A stretch of DNA of 64,000 nucleotides from Erythrobacter sp. (GTDB lineage: Bacteria; Pseudomonadota; Alphaproteobacteria; Sphingomonadales; Sphingomonadaceae), in contig NZ_JASJAP010000002.1 of assembly GCF_030066995.1 (NCBI RefSeq), forward strand, positions 310,001 through 374,000, in the 5' to 3' direction. The position numbers were made by a program, and so were the translations under genes. The notes under the pieces were generated by a model. It did not search any database. It worked only from the letters and a program-made list of their open reading frames with translations, and had not been told where the DNA came from. Shown here one piece after another: positions 1 through 8,573 of this stretch; position 1 is the first letter of the stretch; every line of letters begins with the position of its first letter.

Positions 1-236
1 TTTATTGCGATCCCGACCTTCTCGGGCTTGGCCTGGGCTCAAGGCTTCTTGCGGCAGGTGAGAGCGCGCTTGCGGCGCGTCTGAGCGAAGGCACAATCAC
101 CGCCACCGTGCGCGAAGACAACGCCGCCTCGCAACGCCTTTTCAGCGCCTCAGGATACGAAAGGATCGGCGCGACCCGGTTTCAAAAATCCATGGCCTCA
201 GCCCAACCCTTGCCCGCCGCGCGCCATCGCGACTAA
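1..236 (+). CDS. GNAT N-acetyltransferase, C-terminal part (cut by window start)
   Basis: The frame entering at base 3 reads without a stop to TAA at 234-236 and gives about 77 residues. It contains the acetyl-CoA binding signature GLGLGSRLL and, about 30 residues later, REDNAASQRLF followed by GYERIG, the usual C-terminal half of a GNAT fold. It ends 13 bases before the pseudaminic acid synthase gene. In pseudaminic acid pathways a GNAT (PseH) acetylates the 4-amino sugar, and in some bacteria it is fused to the hydrolase PseG. This fragment therefore probably belongs to PseH or a PseG-PseH fusion, but the N-terminus is outside the window, so the exact identity is inference. Confidence 0.7.
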   Translation, partial: YCDPDLLGLGLGSRLLAAGESALAARLSEGTITATVREDNAASQRLFSASGYERIGATRFQKSMASAQPLPAARHRD

Positions 237-249
237 GGCTCACCAGACA

Positions 250-1308
250 ATGCAGAACAGCGCTTTTGCCATAAATGGACGCGAAGTGGGCCTTGGCGCT
301 CGCCCCTATCTGATCGCGGAGATGAGCGGGAACCACAATCATTCGCTCGAGCGCGCGCTGGAGATCGTAACCGCGGCCGCCCAGAGCGGCGCGGACGCGA
401 TCAAGCTGCAAACCTACACCGCCGACACGATCACGCTCGATTGCGACGCGCCCGGCTTCGTGATCGAGGATGAAACCTCCCTATGGGCGGGGCGGCGGCT
501 CTACGAGCTTTACCATGAAGCGCACACGCCGTGGGACTGGCACGCGCCGATCATGGAGCACGCCAGAGCGCTGGGCCTCGACTGTTTTTCCTCGCCGTTC
601 GACGCCAGCGCGGTCGACTTTCTCGAGGGCCTGGACGTACCGGCCTACAAGATCGCAAGCTTCGAGGTGATCGACCTGCCGCTGATCCGCCGCGTCGCCG
701 AGACCGGCAAGCCGATGATCCTCTCCACCGGCATGGCGAGCGTCGTCGAGATCGGAGAGGCCCTAAGCGTCTGCCGCGAAGCGGGCAATGAGCGGGTCTG
801 CATCCTCAAATGCACCAGCACCTATCCCGCGACGCCCGAAAGCACGAACATCGCAACGATCCCGAACATGCGCGCGACCTTTGGCTGCGAGGTGGGCCTT
901 AGCGACCACACGATGGGCACCGGCGTTGCCGTGGGCGCGGTGGCGCTTGGCGCGGTGTTGATCGAGAAGCACTTCACGCTGGCCCGCGCGGATGGCGGCG
1001 TGGACAGCGCCTTCAGCCTCGAACCTGCCGAATTTCGCGCCTTGCGCGAGGAAACGGAGCGCGCGTGGCAATCGCTTGGCCGTGTGACCTATGGCGGCAC
1101 CAAGGCCGAGGAAGGCTCCAAGCAGTTTCGCCGCTCGCTTTACGTGGCCGAGGACATGAAACAGGGCGAGGCGTTCACACCCCAAAACCTGCGCTCGGTC
1201 CGCCCCGGCTTTGGCCTTGCGCCCAAGCATTACGACGTGCTGCTGGGCAAGCGCGTGAACCGCGCGCTCTCCAAGGGCACGCCGGTAAGCTGGGACGTAA
1301 TCGCCTGA
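250..1308 (+). CDS. pseI: Pseudaminic acid synthase
   Basis: 352-residue NeuB-family enzyme that condenses phosphoenolpyruvate with 2,4-diacetamido-2,4,6-trideoxy-L-altrose to make pseudaminic acid, in the cytoplasm. The TIM barrel (about residues 15-265) carries IAEMSGNHN, KLQTYTAD, and the two metal-binding histidines of the family in GLSDHT (H220) and EKHF (H241). A C-terminal SAF/antifreeze-like domain covers about residues 291-350. EMSGNHN and the LYELYHEAHTPWDWH stretch match PseI rather than sialic acid synthase NeuB. It follows an acetyltransferase fragment, so the rest of the pse pathway is expected just upstream. The product could decorate a flagellin, capsule or LPS; the neighbouring genes favour a surface polysaccharide. 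Confidence 0.9.
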   Translation: MQNSAFAINGREVGLGARPYLIAEMSGNHNHSLERALEIVTAAAQSGADAIKLQTYTADTITLDCDAPGFVIEDETSLWAGRRLYELYHEAHTPWDWHAPIMEHARALGLDCFSSPFDASAVDFLEGLDVPAYKIASFEVIDLPLIRRVAETGKPMILSTGMASVVEIGEALSVCREAGNERVCILKCTSTYPATPESTNIATIPNMRATFGCEVGLSDHTMGTGVAVGAVALGAVLIEKHFTLARADGGVDSAFSLEPAEFRALREETERAWQSLGRVTYGGTKAEEGSKQFRRSLYVAEDMKQGEAFTPQNLRSVRPGFGLAPKHYDVLLGKRVNRALSKGTPVSWDVIA

Positions 1309-1315
1309 GCGCGCG

Positions 1316-2320
1316 ATGGCCTATTCGGTTCTCATCATCGGCTGCGGAGCCATTGCGGGCGGTTATGACGCGCAGCGTTCGCCCGAGGGCTGGCCGCTGA
1401 CCCACGCGGGCGCGATCGCGCGCGACGAACGGTTTGCGCTGGCGGCTTGTGTCGATCCCGATGAGAACGCCCGAAATGCGTTTGCCGAGCGGTGGAAGGT
1501 GCCGCTTGCCGCGCCCGATCTGGAGAGCCTGAACGCGCAAGCGGGCGACTACGATCTTATCGTCATCGCCTCGCCCACCCCGTTTCACGCCGAGCATCTT
1601 GAATGGACGCATGGCCTTGGCCCCAAGGCCGTCTTCTGCGAAAAGCCGCTCGCGCACAGTTTCGGATGGGCTCAAAGCCTCTTTTACGGATACGATCAGA
1701 GCGCGATCCCGCTCGCCATCAATTACACGCGCCGCTGGCAGCCCGATCTCAACGCTCTCGTCGAAGAGGTTCGGCAGGGCGATCGCTGGGGCCGTTTGCT
1801 GAGCGCGGTGGGCACGTATTCAAAGGGGGTCGTTCACAACGGCACGCATCTGGTCGATCTGCTGATGATGTTTGCAGGCCCCGTCGATCTGGCAACACTC
1901 GGACCCGCGCTTGTCGATCATTGGGACGATGACCCCACCGTCAACGCGATCCTGACCGCGAAAAAAACGGGCGCGCCGCTTCATCTGGTGGGGGGGGACA
2001 GTCGGGCCGTTACGCAATTCGAACTGGTGCTGAACTTTGAGCGCGGCGAGATAGCCGTTCGCGATGGGGGGATGCGGATCGAGACCCGGCGGGTCGAGGA
2101 CAGTCCTACCTTCTCCGGATACCGGCAACTCGGCGCGCCAACCAGCGCGCCCGGGCGCTATGCAGAGGCCATGTCGGCTGCTTACGATGACCTGGCCAAA
2201 GTGATGGCGGGAGAAGTCGATCCGCAATGGTCGGGCGCAAACGGTCTGGAGGCGCAAGCCATTTGCGAAGCCATGCGCTCCAAAGCCCTCGAAAATCTGA
2301 AGAAAGACCCTCTCGGATGA
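1316..2320 (+). CDS. Gfo/Idh/MocA family sugar oxidoreductase
   Basis: 334-residue NAD(P)-dependent dehydrogenase. The N-terminal Rossmann domain has GCGAIAGGY (residues 9-17), and the family motif CEKPLA lies at 108-113 with the conserved Lys. The C-terminal alpha/beta domain has NYTRRW and NGTHLVDL, where the His is in the usual catalytic position. It starts 7 bases after pseI and overlaps the next aminotransferase by 4 bases. Oxidoreductase, then aminotransferase, then acetyltransferase is the order seen when a 3-keto sugar is made, aminated and acetylated (WbpB/WbpE/WbpD logic). I infer that role; the nucleotide-sugar substrate cannot be read from sequence. Confidence 0.85.
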   Translation: MAYSVLIIGCGAIAGGYDAQRSPEGWPLTHAGAIARDERFALAACVDPDENARNAFAERWKVPLAAPDLESLNAQAGDYDLIVIASPTPFHAEHLEWTHGLGPKAVFCEKPLAHSFGWAQSLFYGYDQSAIPLAINYTRRWQPDLNALVEEVRQGDRWGRLLSAVGTYSKGVVHNGTHLVDLLMMFAGPVDLATLGPALVDHWDDDPTVNAILTAKKTGAPLHLVGGDSRAVTQFELVLNFERGEIAVRDGGMRIETRRVEDSPTFSGYRQLGAPTSAPGRYAEAMSAAYDDLAKVMAGEVDPQWSGANGLEAQAICEAMRSKALENLKKDPLG

Positions 2321-3594
2321 CCAAAACACTCGCCCTTCACGGCGGCCCTGCGGTGATCGACCGCCCGCTTGCGCCCTTCCGCGCGATGGGGCCGGAGGAA
2401 GAAGCGGCGGCGGCGCGCGTGGTGCGTTCGGGCGTGCTCTCGGCCTATATCGGCGCGCCGGGCGAGCTTTTCATGGGCGGCAAGGAAGTGCGCGCGTTCG
2501 AGGAAAAGGCGGCGGACTATTTCGGTGTCAAGCACGCGCTGGGCGTCAACAGCTGGACGAGCGGGCTGATCGCGGAAGTGGGCGCTCTCGACATCGAACC
2601 GGGCGACGAAATCATCACCACGCCCTGGACGATGAGCGCGACCGCGATGGCGATCCTGCACTGGAACGCGATCCCCGTTTTCGCCGATATCGACCGCGCG
2701 AGCTTCAACATCGATCCCGCCAGCGTTGCGGCGCTCGTCACCGAGCGCACCAAAGCGATCCTGGCGGTCGATATCTTCGGGCAGACGGCCAACGTCCCCG
2801 CCCTGCGCCAAATCGCCGACGAACACGGGCTGAAGCTTCTGGGGGACACGGCGCAGGCCCCCGGCGCTCTGATGGATGGAGGCAAGGCCGGGACCGGCTA
2901 CGACATCGGCGGCTTCAGCCTCAATTACCACAAGCACATCCATTGCGGCGAAGGCGGTATTCTGGTCACCAATGACGAGGGTTACGCAAGGCGCATGGCG
3001 CTCATCCGCAACCACGCCGAAAGCGTGATCCAGCCCAGCAGCCGCGCGGACCTTGCCAACATGATCGGCTACAACTTTCGCATGGGCGAGATCGAGGCGG
3101 CGATCGCCAGCGTCCAGCTCGACAAGCTTGCCGAACGTGTGGCCGATCGCCAACGGGTCGCGGCGGAGTTGAACGCAGGGCTTGGCGCGCTGGAGGAGCT
3201 GACGACGCCCCATGTCGCACCCGGCGCAACCCACGTCTATTACGTCTATGGCTGCCGGCTCGATCTTGAGGCGCTGGGCGTAACGCGCGCCGCTTTGGTC
3301 GAAGCGCTCAAGGCCGAGGGCGTGCCCGGGCTCATGCCCGGCTATCAGACCATTCACCGCCTGCCGATCTTCACCCAGCGGTGCGCCTACGGGACGGGCG
3401 GCTTTCCCTGGAGCCTGCGCGAGGACCGCAGCTTCGCCTACGGCGCGGGAACCTGCCCCGTTGCCGAAGAACTCCACGATGCGAGCTTTCTCGGGCTCTC
3501 GATCTGCCTCAACCAGCTGCCGAGCGCGGACGTTGCGCAGATCGTCGCCGCGTTTGAGAAGGTCTGGGCCAATCTGGACGCTCTGCGCGCATGA
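2317..3594 (+). CDS. DegT/DnrJ/EryC1/StrS family sugar aminotransferase
   Basis: 425 residues, the full length of a PLP-dependent nucleotide-sugar aminotransferase. GDTAQAPGA (residues 176-184) holds the Asp that contacts the pyridine nitrogen, and NYHKHIHCGEGG places the Schiff-base lysine at K206. The start is the ATG at 2317, which overlaps the stop of the preceding oxidoreductase (ATGA). An in-frame upstream ATG at 2227 lies inside that gene and is rejected because family homology begins at the later start. It likely aminates the keto sugar made by the preceding gene. The gene overlaps a GNAT gene by 4 bases, consistent with an amination-acetylation pair. Confidence 0.88.
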   Translation: MTKTLALHGGPAVIDRPLAPFRAMGPEEEAAAARVVRSGVLSAYIGAPGELFMGGKEVRAFEEKAADYFGVKHALGVNSWTSGLIAEVGALDIEPGDEIITTPWTMSATAMAILHWNAIPVFADIDRASFNIDPASVAALVTERTKAILAVDIFGQTANVPALRQIADEHGLKLLGDTAQAPGALMDGGKAGTGYDIGGFSLNYHKHIHCGEGGILVTNDEGYARRMALIRNHAESVIQPSSRADLANMIGYNFRMGEIEAAIASVQLDKLAERVADRQRVAAELNAGLGALEELTTPHVAPGATHVYYVYGCRLDLEALGVTRAALVEALKAEGVPGLMPGYQTIHRLPIFTQRCAYGTGGFPWSLREDRSFAYGAGTCPVAEELHDASFLGLSICLNQLPSADVAQIVAAFEKVWANLDALRA

Positions 3595-4127
3595 ACCTTG
3601 CCGCGTTTACTCAGCTTGCGGGTGGCAAGGTCACGCTGCGCCGGTTTGAGCGTGAAGACATCACCGAGGCCTATATCGCCTGGCTCAACGATCCCGAAGT
3701 GACGCGCTATTCGAACCAGCGCTTTCGCACCCACACCCGCGCGAGTTGCGAGGCCTATCTCGCGAGCTTTGCGGGATCGCACAACCTGTTCCTGAGCGTG
3801 CGTGACGCAGCCTCGGGCGTCGCCATCGGTACAATGACAGCCTACGCCAATCCCCATCACGGCACCTGCGACGTTGGCATCATGATCGGAGCGCGAGAGG
3901 TCTGGGGCGGTGGCTATGGAAGCGAGGCGTGGAACCTTCTGACCGACTGGCTCGTGTCCGATGGCGACGTGCGCAAGCTCACCGCCGGCTGTCTGGCCGT
4001 CAACGCCGCCATGATCCGGCTGATGGAGCGCTCGGGCATGACGTGCGAAGCGGTCCGGGTTGGCCAGGAGCTGCTCGACGGCGCCCCTTGCGATATCGTG
4101 CATTACGCGCGCTTTGCCGATGGCTGA
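3591..4127 (+). CDS. GNAT family N-acetyltransferase (RimJ/RimL type)
   Basis: 178 residues with a complete GNAT fold: an N-terminal LRRFEREDITEAYIAWLNDP stretch typical of RimJ/RimL-like sugar or amine acetylases, a central acetyl-CoA site around EVWGGGYGSEA (residues about 104-114), and NAAMIRLMERSGM near the C-terminus. It overlaps the aminotransferase by ATGA and the next gene by 8 bases. From that context it probably acetylates the amino group installed by the aminotransferase. Substrate assignment is inference; an unrelated protein or small-molecule acetylase cannot be excluded by sequence. Confidence 0.8.
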   Translation: MNLAAFTQLAGGKVTLRRFEREDITEAYIAWLNDPEVTRYSNQRFRTHTRASCEAYLASFAGSHNLFLSVRDAASGVAIGTMTAYANPHHGTCDVGIMIGAREVWGGGYGSEAWNLLTDWLVSDGDVRKLTAGCLAVNAAMIRLMERSGMTCEAVRVGQELLDGAPCDIVHYARFADG

Positions 4128-4998
4128 CCGCTCCCCCTTCGATGACCTGCCCCGCCCGCTCGCGGTGGCGGTCCACGACGCAGGCGCGGCGAACATGATC
4201 GCCGCCTGGGCAGCCGCAGCCGAAACACCGCCAGAGCGCGTGATCGCCAAGGGCCCCGCGCTATCCATCTGGCAACAGCGCTTTGGCGAGGACACCGATC
4301 CGGCCAGCGATCCCGCAGCGCTCGACGATATGGCCTGCCTCATCAGCGGGACGGGCTGGGCAAGCGACCTGGAGCACCGCGCCCGGATCGCCGCCGCAAG
4401 AGCGAATGTTCGCTCCATCGCCGTGCTCGATCACTGGGTGAACTACGCGGCGCGCTTTCGAAGGGACGGCCACGACCAACTGCCCGATGCAATCTGGGTC
4501 GGCGACGACGAGGCCCGCCGGATCGCCGAGGCGACCTTTCCCGCTCTCCCCGTTAAGACGCACCCCAACCTCTACCCAGCCGAGCAGGCGCGCGGGGCGG
4601 GTCCGAAGCCGAAGGATGGCGACATCCTGTTTCTTCTCGAACCCGCCCGCAGCGATTGGGGTCGCGGCGCGCCCGGAGAGTTTCAGGCGCTCGACTTCCT
4701 TTTGGCGCGGCGCGAGGCGGCGGGGATACCCCTTGACGCCCCTGTTCGCCTGCGCCCGCACCCTTCCGACCCACCGGGCAAGTACGCCGACTGGATTGCG
4801 GCGCATGAGGGGGCGCGGCTCGACACCTCACCGGATATGGCCAGCGCTCTGCGCGAGGCGCGATGGGTTGCCGGGCTCAACTCCATGGGGCTGGTGATCG
4901 CGCTGGCCGCCGGTCGCCGCGTCATCAGCGCGCTTCCTGCGCACGCGCCCGCCTGCGTCCTGCCGCAGACGGATATCCTCAGGCTCGCCGACGTGTAG
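4120..4998 (+). CDS. Predicted GT-B-like surface carbohydrate biosynthesis protein
   Basis: 292 residues, no signal peptide or membrane segment. The ATG at 4120 overlaps the previous stop (ATGGCTGA). I do not recognise a named family. RLRPHPSDPPGKY in the C-terminal half, followed by AGLNSMGLVIALAAGRRV, resembles the donor-binding half of GT-B transferases of the capsule and CDP-glycerophosphotransferase type, where an Arg-Pro-His loop and a Ser-rich turn bind the donor. The N-terminal half has HDAGAANMI and DHWVNY. It may transfer a residue to the pseudaminic or amino-sugar unit made by the upstream genes; that is inference. Confidence 0.6.
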   Translation: MADRSPFDDLPRPLAVAVHDAGAANMIAAWAAAAETPPERVIAKGPALSIWQQRFGEDTDPASDPAALDDMACLISGTGWASDLEHRARIAAARANVRSIAVLDHWVNYAARFRRDGHDQLPDAIWVGDDEARRIAEATFPALPVKTHPNLYPAEQARGAGPKPKDGDILFLLEPARSDWGRGAPGEFQALDFLLARREAAGIPLDAPVRLRPHPSDPPGKYADWIAAHEGARLDTSPDMASALREARWVAGLNSMGLVIALAAGRRVISALPAHAPACVLPQTDILRLADV

Positions 4999-5066
4999 CG
5001 CGCGCCCTCTGGCCAAGCCCTTGCGCGCCTGCCAAAGCGCGCCAATCCTCATGATCCACTGACGCG

Positions 5067-6503
5067 ATGCTTTTTTCCACCGGCACCTTCTGGCTTTTCT
5101 TCCCGCTTGCGCTGGCCTTGCTGGCCGCAAACCGGGCGAGCGCGCGCTCGGTCACGCTCCAGAACGCGATCCTGCTTGGCGCGAGCTACGTTTTTTACGG
5201 CTGGTGGGACTGGCGCTTTCTTGGCCTGATCATCGCCAGCACGCTTATCGACTACATCGCCGCCTTGCGCATGGAGCGGCATGAAAAAGGCGCGCGCGCG
5301 CGCCGCCGCTGGCTCCATCTGTCCGTCGCTGCTAACCTGACAATTCTGGGCTTTTTCAAGTATTTCAATTTCTTTGCCGGCGAACTTAAAGCCGGGCTGA
5401 ACGCCATGGATCTCGGCGCCGATTGGAGCACGCTCGACATTGTTCTGCCCGTCGGAATCTCGTTCTACACGCTGCAAACGCTGAGCTATTCGATCGACGT
5501 CTATTACGGCCGGGCGAGGGCGGAGACAAACCTGCTGCGATACGCGACCTATGTCGCCTTCTTTCCGCAATTGGTGGCCGGACCGATCGAGCGCGCGCGC
5601 AAGCTGATCCCGCAATTTGCGGTCCTCGCTCGGCCGAGCTGGACAACCACTTACCAGGGCGTGCGTCTGATCATTGCCGGGCTGTTCCTGAAAATCGTGA
5701 TTGCGGACAACCTGGCTCCTTATGTCGATGCAGTCTTCACCAATTACGAAGGGCTGGATGGCGGCGCTTTGGCGTTGGGCGCGCTCTATTTCTCGATCCA
5801 GATCTACGCCGATTTTGCGGGCTATTCCTCCATTGCCATAGGGCTCGCCGCGATGATGGGTGTGCGCCTCTCGACCAACTTCGCGACACCCTTTCTGGCC
5901 AGCTCGATCAGCGCGCTGTGGCGCGGCTGGAACATCACGCTGACGCTGTTCTTCCGCGATTACGTCTACGCCGAATTGCGCAAGGGCAGACGCAGCGAGA
6001 GCCGGATCGCGCTCGCCAACATCGCCACCTTCTTTGTAAGCGGGCTGTGGCACGGGGCCAACTGGACCTTCATCCTCTGGGGCACCGCGCACGGCGTTCT
6101 GCTGGTCGCCGAGCGTCGCTGGCGCGCGCTCGTCTCGCTCAGCAGCGCGGCGTGGCTCAAGGTGGCGGGGTGGGCCTACACCTTCGGGCTGTTCGTCGCC
6201 CTGTCGGTCCTGTTTCGCAGCCCCGATATCGCCAGCGCAGTCCGCTACCTTGGCCAGATGATAAGCGATATCGGGATACCGGCCAGCCAGCGCGGGGGGC
6301 TGATCTTCGTCGCCTTGAGCTTTGCTGTGGACGCGCTGTGGTACAGACAGACGCGCCTTGAGCAGGGCCTTCGCCTGTCATGGCTCGGCGCGCGCGGCAA
6401 GGAGCTGGCCGAGCTTTTCCTGTTTGCCATCGCGCTCATTCTGGTGCTGATCAACGCGACAACCCGGCAGGAGGCCAATGCCTTCATCTATTTCCAGTTC
6501 TGA
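5067..6503 (+). CDS. MBOAT family O-acyltransferase (AlgI/PatA type)
   Basis: 478-residue polytopic membrane protein with about ten hydrophobic segments. The MBOAT catalytic signature GLWHGANWTF places the active histidine at H329, and FFPQLVAGPIERA is the other conserved AlgI-like stretch. AlgI-type proteins move acetyl groups across the inner membrane for periplasmic polysaccharide O-acetylation together with an SGNH-like partner. The next gene overlaps by 26 bases and looks like that partner. The start ATG has no strong ribosome binding site. Acyl-group identity and target polymer are not shown by sequence. Confidence 0.9.
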   Translation: MLFSTGTFWLFFPLALALLAANRASARSVTLQNAILLGASYVFYGWWDWRFLGLIIASTLIDYIAALRMERHEKGARARRRWLHLSVAANLTILGFFKYFNFFAGELKAGLNAMDLGADWSTLDIVLPVGISFYTLQTLSYSIDVYYGRARAETNLLRYATYVAFFPQLVAGPIERARKLIPQFAVLARPSWTTTYQGVRLIIAGLFLKIVIADNLAPYVDAVFTNYEGLDGGALALGALYFSIQIYADFAGYSSIAIGLAAMMGVRLSTNFATPFLASSISALWRGWNITLTLFFRDYVYAELRKGRRSESRIALANIATFFVSGLWHGANWTFILWGTAHGVLLVAERRWRALVSLSSAAWLKVAGWAYTFGLFVALSVLFRSPDIASAVRYLGQMISDIGIPASQRGGLIFVALSFAVDALWYRQTRLEQGLRLSWLGARGKELAELFLFAIALILVLINATTRQEANAFIYFQF

Positions 6504-7455
6504 AGCGTCGCACAACGCCAGATCGCGCGCGCGTCTGATCGCGCTGATCGCGGCGTTCGTGGGTTTGGTCGTGCTGGGTCTGGCCGTTTGGCTGGCCATG
6601 CCGCTCAGCCCGGTCAGCGACGGGCGCTATCTGGCCGCCGCCCAGGACAAGGTTGCCATGCTCAAGGCGTCCAAGGGGGAGAAGGATCGCGTGGTCCTGA
6701 TCGGCGGGTCGGGCGCGGCGTTTTCGATCTCGGCTGAGACCCTCACGCACCAACTTGGCCGCCCGGTCTATAATGGCGGGCTGCAAGCGGGCGTGGGCCT
6801 GCGCAACCTCGTCGACCTCTACGCGCCCCATCTCGACCCTGAGAACGACCTCATCGTGCTGCTGCCCGAGCCCGAAATGCTGGCGAGCGATGCGCGCTAC
6901 TCGCAGACGTGGTGCGATGTGATCTTCCTGAGAAAGGCCTTGTCCGCGCTCCTCGCAAGGCCGCGCTGCGTGCCCAACATATTGTGGCGCACCTGGCAGG
7001 AGGGCCAGCATCACATGACCGGCGAAGCGACGATTGATCCGGTCTATCGTCGCTTGGGCTTTAACGCGCGCGGCGATCTCACCTCGCATCTCGGCGTGGA
7101 GCGCCCGGCGCCCGATTTCAGCGCTTACGATCACCCCGATATTGACCCTGAGGATTTGCGCGTGATCACAGACCACGTCCGCGGCGCGCTGTCCGGTCAG
7201 GGGCTTGAGCTGTTATACGTGCCCGCCGCCATGCCCGCAGCGGGGTGCGAGAGATCGCCCGAACGCATCGCGGCGATGGCGCGCGAATTGGCAAGGCTCA
7301 CAAACGCCGATGCGCCGGTGCCCGATACCGCGCCATTCTGCCTTCCCCCACCGCTCTTCTTCGATGGGGCGGGGCATCTCAACGCGCGCGGGCGGGCGAT
7401 CCAGACCGACAATGTCGCGCGCGCGATCGCCCGTTATCTGGAGACCGAGCGCTGA
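6478..7455 (+). CDS. Membrane-anchored SGNH-like protein, probable MBOAT partner
   Basis: 325 residues. One membrane segment (about residues 19-42) is followed by a periplasmic domain. IGGSGAAFS puts a serine at S78 where SGNH hydrolases carry block I, and FFDGAGHLNARG near residue 294-305 supplies the late Asp and His (H300) of the AlgJ/DUF1574-like pattern. It overlaps the MBOAT gene by 26 bases, so the two are almost certainly translated together. By analogy with AlgI-AlgJ and PatA-PatB it would accept the acyl group and place it on the polysaccharide. Block I is GGS rather than GDS, so catalysis is not assured. Confidence 0.7.
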   Translation: MPSSISSSEASHNARSRARLIALIAAFVGLVVLGLAVWLAMPLSPVSDGRYLAAAQDKVAMLKASKGEKDRVVLIGGSGAAFSISAETLTHQLGRPVYNGGLQAGVGLRNLVDLYAPHLDPENDLIVLLPEPEMLASDARYSQTWCDVIFLRKALSALLARPRCVPNILWRTWQEGQHHMTGEATIDPVYRRLGFNARGDLTSHLGVERPAPDFSAYDHPDIDPEDLRVITDHVRGALSGQGLELLYVPAAMPAAGCERSPERIAAMARELARLTNADAPVPDTAPFCLPPPLFFDGAGHLNARGRAIQTDNVARAIARYLETER

Positions 7456-7548
7456 AACCGTACCGTTGCCTCCCGACGGCTTGCGCTTTTGCAGGCGAGG
7501 TGACAGGGCGCTGGGCCATGGCTCACGCAAGGTGTCGTCGGTCACGGT

Positions 7549-7555
7549 AAGGAGA
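7549..7555 (+). promoter_or_regulatory. Ribosome binding site deciding a TTG start
   Basis: AAGGAGA lies 7 bases before the TTG at 7563. No in-frame ATG occurs in the first part of the downstream dehydrogenase, so this strong Shine-Dalgarno match is the main support for the TTG start. Confidence 0.7.
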
Positions 7556-7562
7556 GGCGCGT

Positions 7563-8573
7563 TTGACGTCGATTGCATCGCGAACGGCATGGCTTGAGGG
7601 TCCGGGAGACCTGGTCTGGCGCGATGAGCCACTGGCGGCTCCAGGGCCGGGCGACGTGCTGTGCGAAACTCTCATCACCGCCATCTCTCCGGGCACCGAG
7701 CTCGCCGCCTGGCGCGGAGCGCCGCCCCTGCGCCCCGGCAATCCTTTCCCCCGCGTTCAGGGCTACTGCAATGTCGCCAAGGTGCTCGAAGTGGGCAGCG
7801 GTGTGGAAGGCCTTGCGCCCGGCGACCGGGTTCTAACCCTCCAATCGCATCGCAGCCATTTCGTGTGTCCGGCCTCCGATGTCTATGTGAAGCTCACTTA
7901 CGCGATGGGGGCCAAGGACATCGCGACGGCCTATCTCTTCCACCTTGGCTACAACGCCGTGCTGCGCAGTGATGTGCGCGCGGGCAGCCGGGTGTGCGTG
8001 ATCGGGCTGGGCGCGCTGGGTCTGACTTCGGTGGCGATGGCGAAGCAAGCGGGGGCAGAGGTTTATGCGGTTTCGGACCATGACCATCCGCGCTACCTCG
8101 CTGAAGAGGAATATGGCGCGCGCGGCGCCTTTGCCCGCGCGGAACTGGAAACTTTGCGCGGCGAGATGGAAGCCGGCGCGCACGCGGTTCTGCTGACCAC
8201 CAACAGCTGGGCCAATTACCGCCTCGCTCTCGACATCGCAGCCCCCAACGCGGTGATCGCCTGTTTGGGTTTTCCGGGCCGGGAAGCGCCTCCGGGAGAC
8301 TTCAACCCGCTCTCCGCCGAACCGTTCTACACCAAGCAATTGCGGATCGAGGCGGTCGGGATGTCGCCGCTCGAGAATGACAACCGCGGCTTCACCCCGT
8401 TCAACCTGCGCGACAATCTCAATTACATCGCAAGGGGGATGGAGCGCGGATTGCCGAACGCGCAGCCCATCATCTCGGGCGTCTACCCCGCCGCTCACCT
8501 TGAACGCGCCTATCGCGATCTCGACGCGCGCAAGGACAACGCGGTCACCTTTCTGCTGGACTGGACGCCATGA
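7563..8573 (+). CDS. MDR-superfamily (zinc-type alcohol dehydrogenase-like) oxidoreductase
   Basis: 336 residues in the medium-chain dehydrogenase fold: GroES-like N-terminal part with VQGYCNVAKVLEVGSG and GDRV, then a Rossmann domain with VIGLGALGLTSVAMA (residues 147-160). The usual catalytic zinc cysteine is replaced by ISPGTELA, and the four-cysteine structural zinc lobe is absent. It starts at TTG 7563 behind a strong AAGGAGA site and overlaps a Gfo/Idh/MocA gene by ATGA. Elsewhere these two domains occur fused as one bi-domain oxidoreductase in polysaccharide loci, so the pair probably acts as one sugar-modifying unit. The substrate is unknown. Confidence 0.8.
   Translation: MTSIASRTAWLEGPGDLVWRDEPLAAPGPGDVLCETLITAISPGTELAAWRGAPPLRPGNPFPRVQGYCNVAKVLEVGSGVEGLAPGDRVLTLQSHRSHFVCPASDVYVKLTYAMGAKDIATAYLFHLGYNAVLRSDVRAGSRVCVIGLGALGLTSVAMAKQAGAEVYAVSDHDHPRYLAEEEYGARGAFARAELETLRGEMEAGAHAVLLTTNSWANYRLALDIAAPNAVIACLGFPGREAPPGDFNPLSAEPFYTKQLRIEAVGMSPLENDNRGFTPFNLRDNLNYIARGMERGLPNAQPIISGVYPAAHLERAYRDLDARKDNAVTFLLDWTP

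Noticed and set aside
250-1308. Sialic acid synthase NeuB
   Set aside because: The EMSGNHN and LYELYHEAHTPW stretches fit PseI, and an acetyltransferase precedes it as in pseudaminic loci.
2182-3477. Open frame of 431 codons antisense to the aminotransferase
   Set aside because: The aminotransferase is complete with its PLP lysine; the reverse frame has no family signal.
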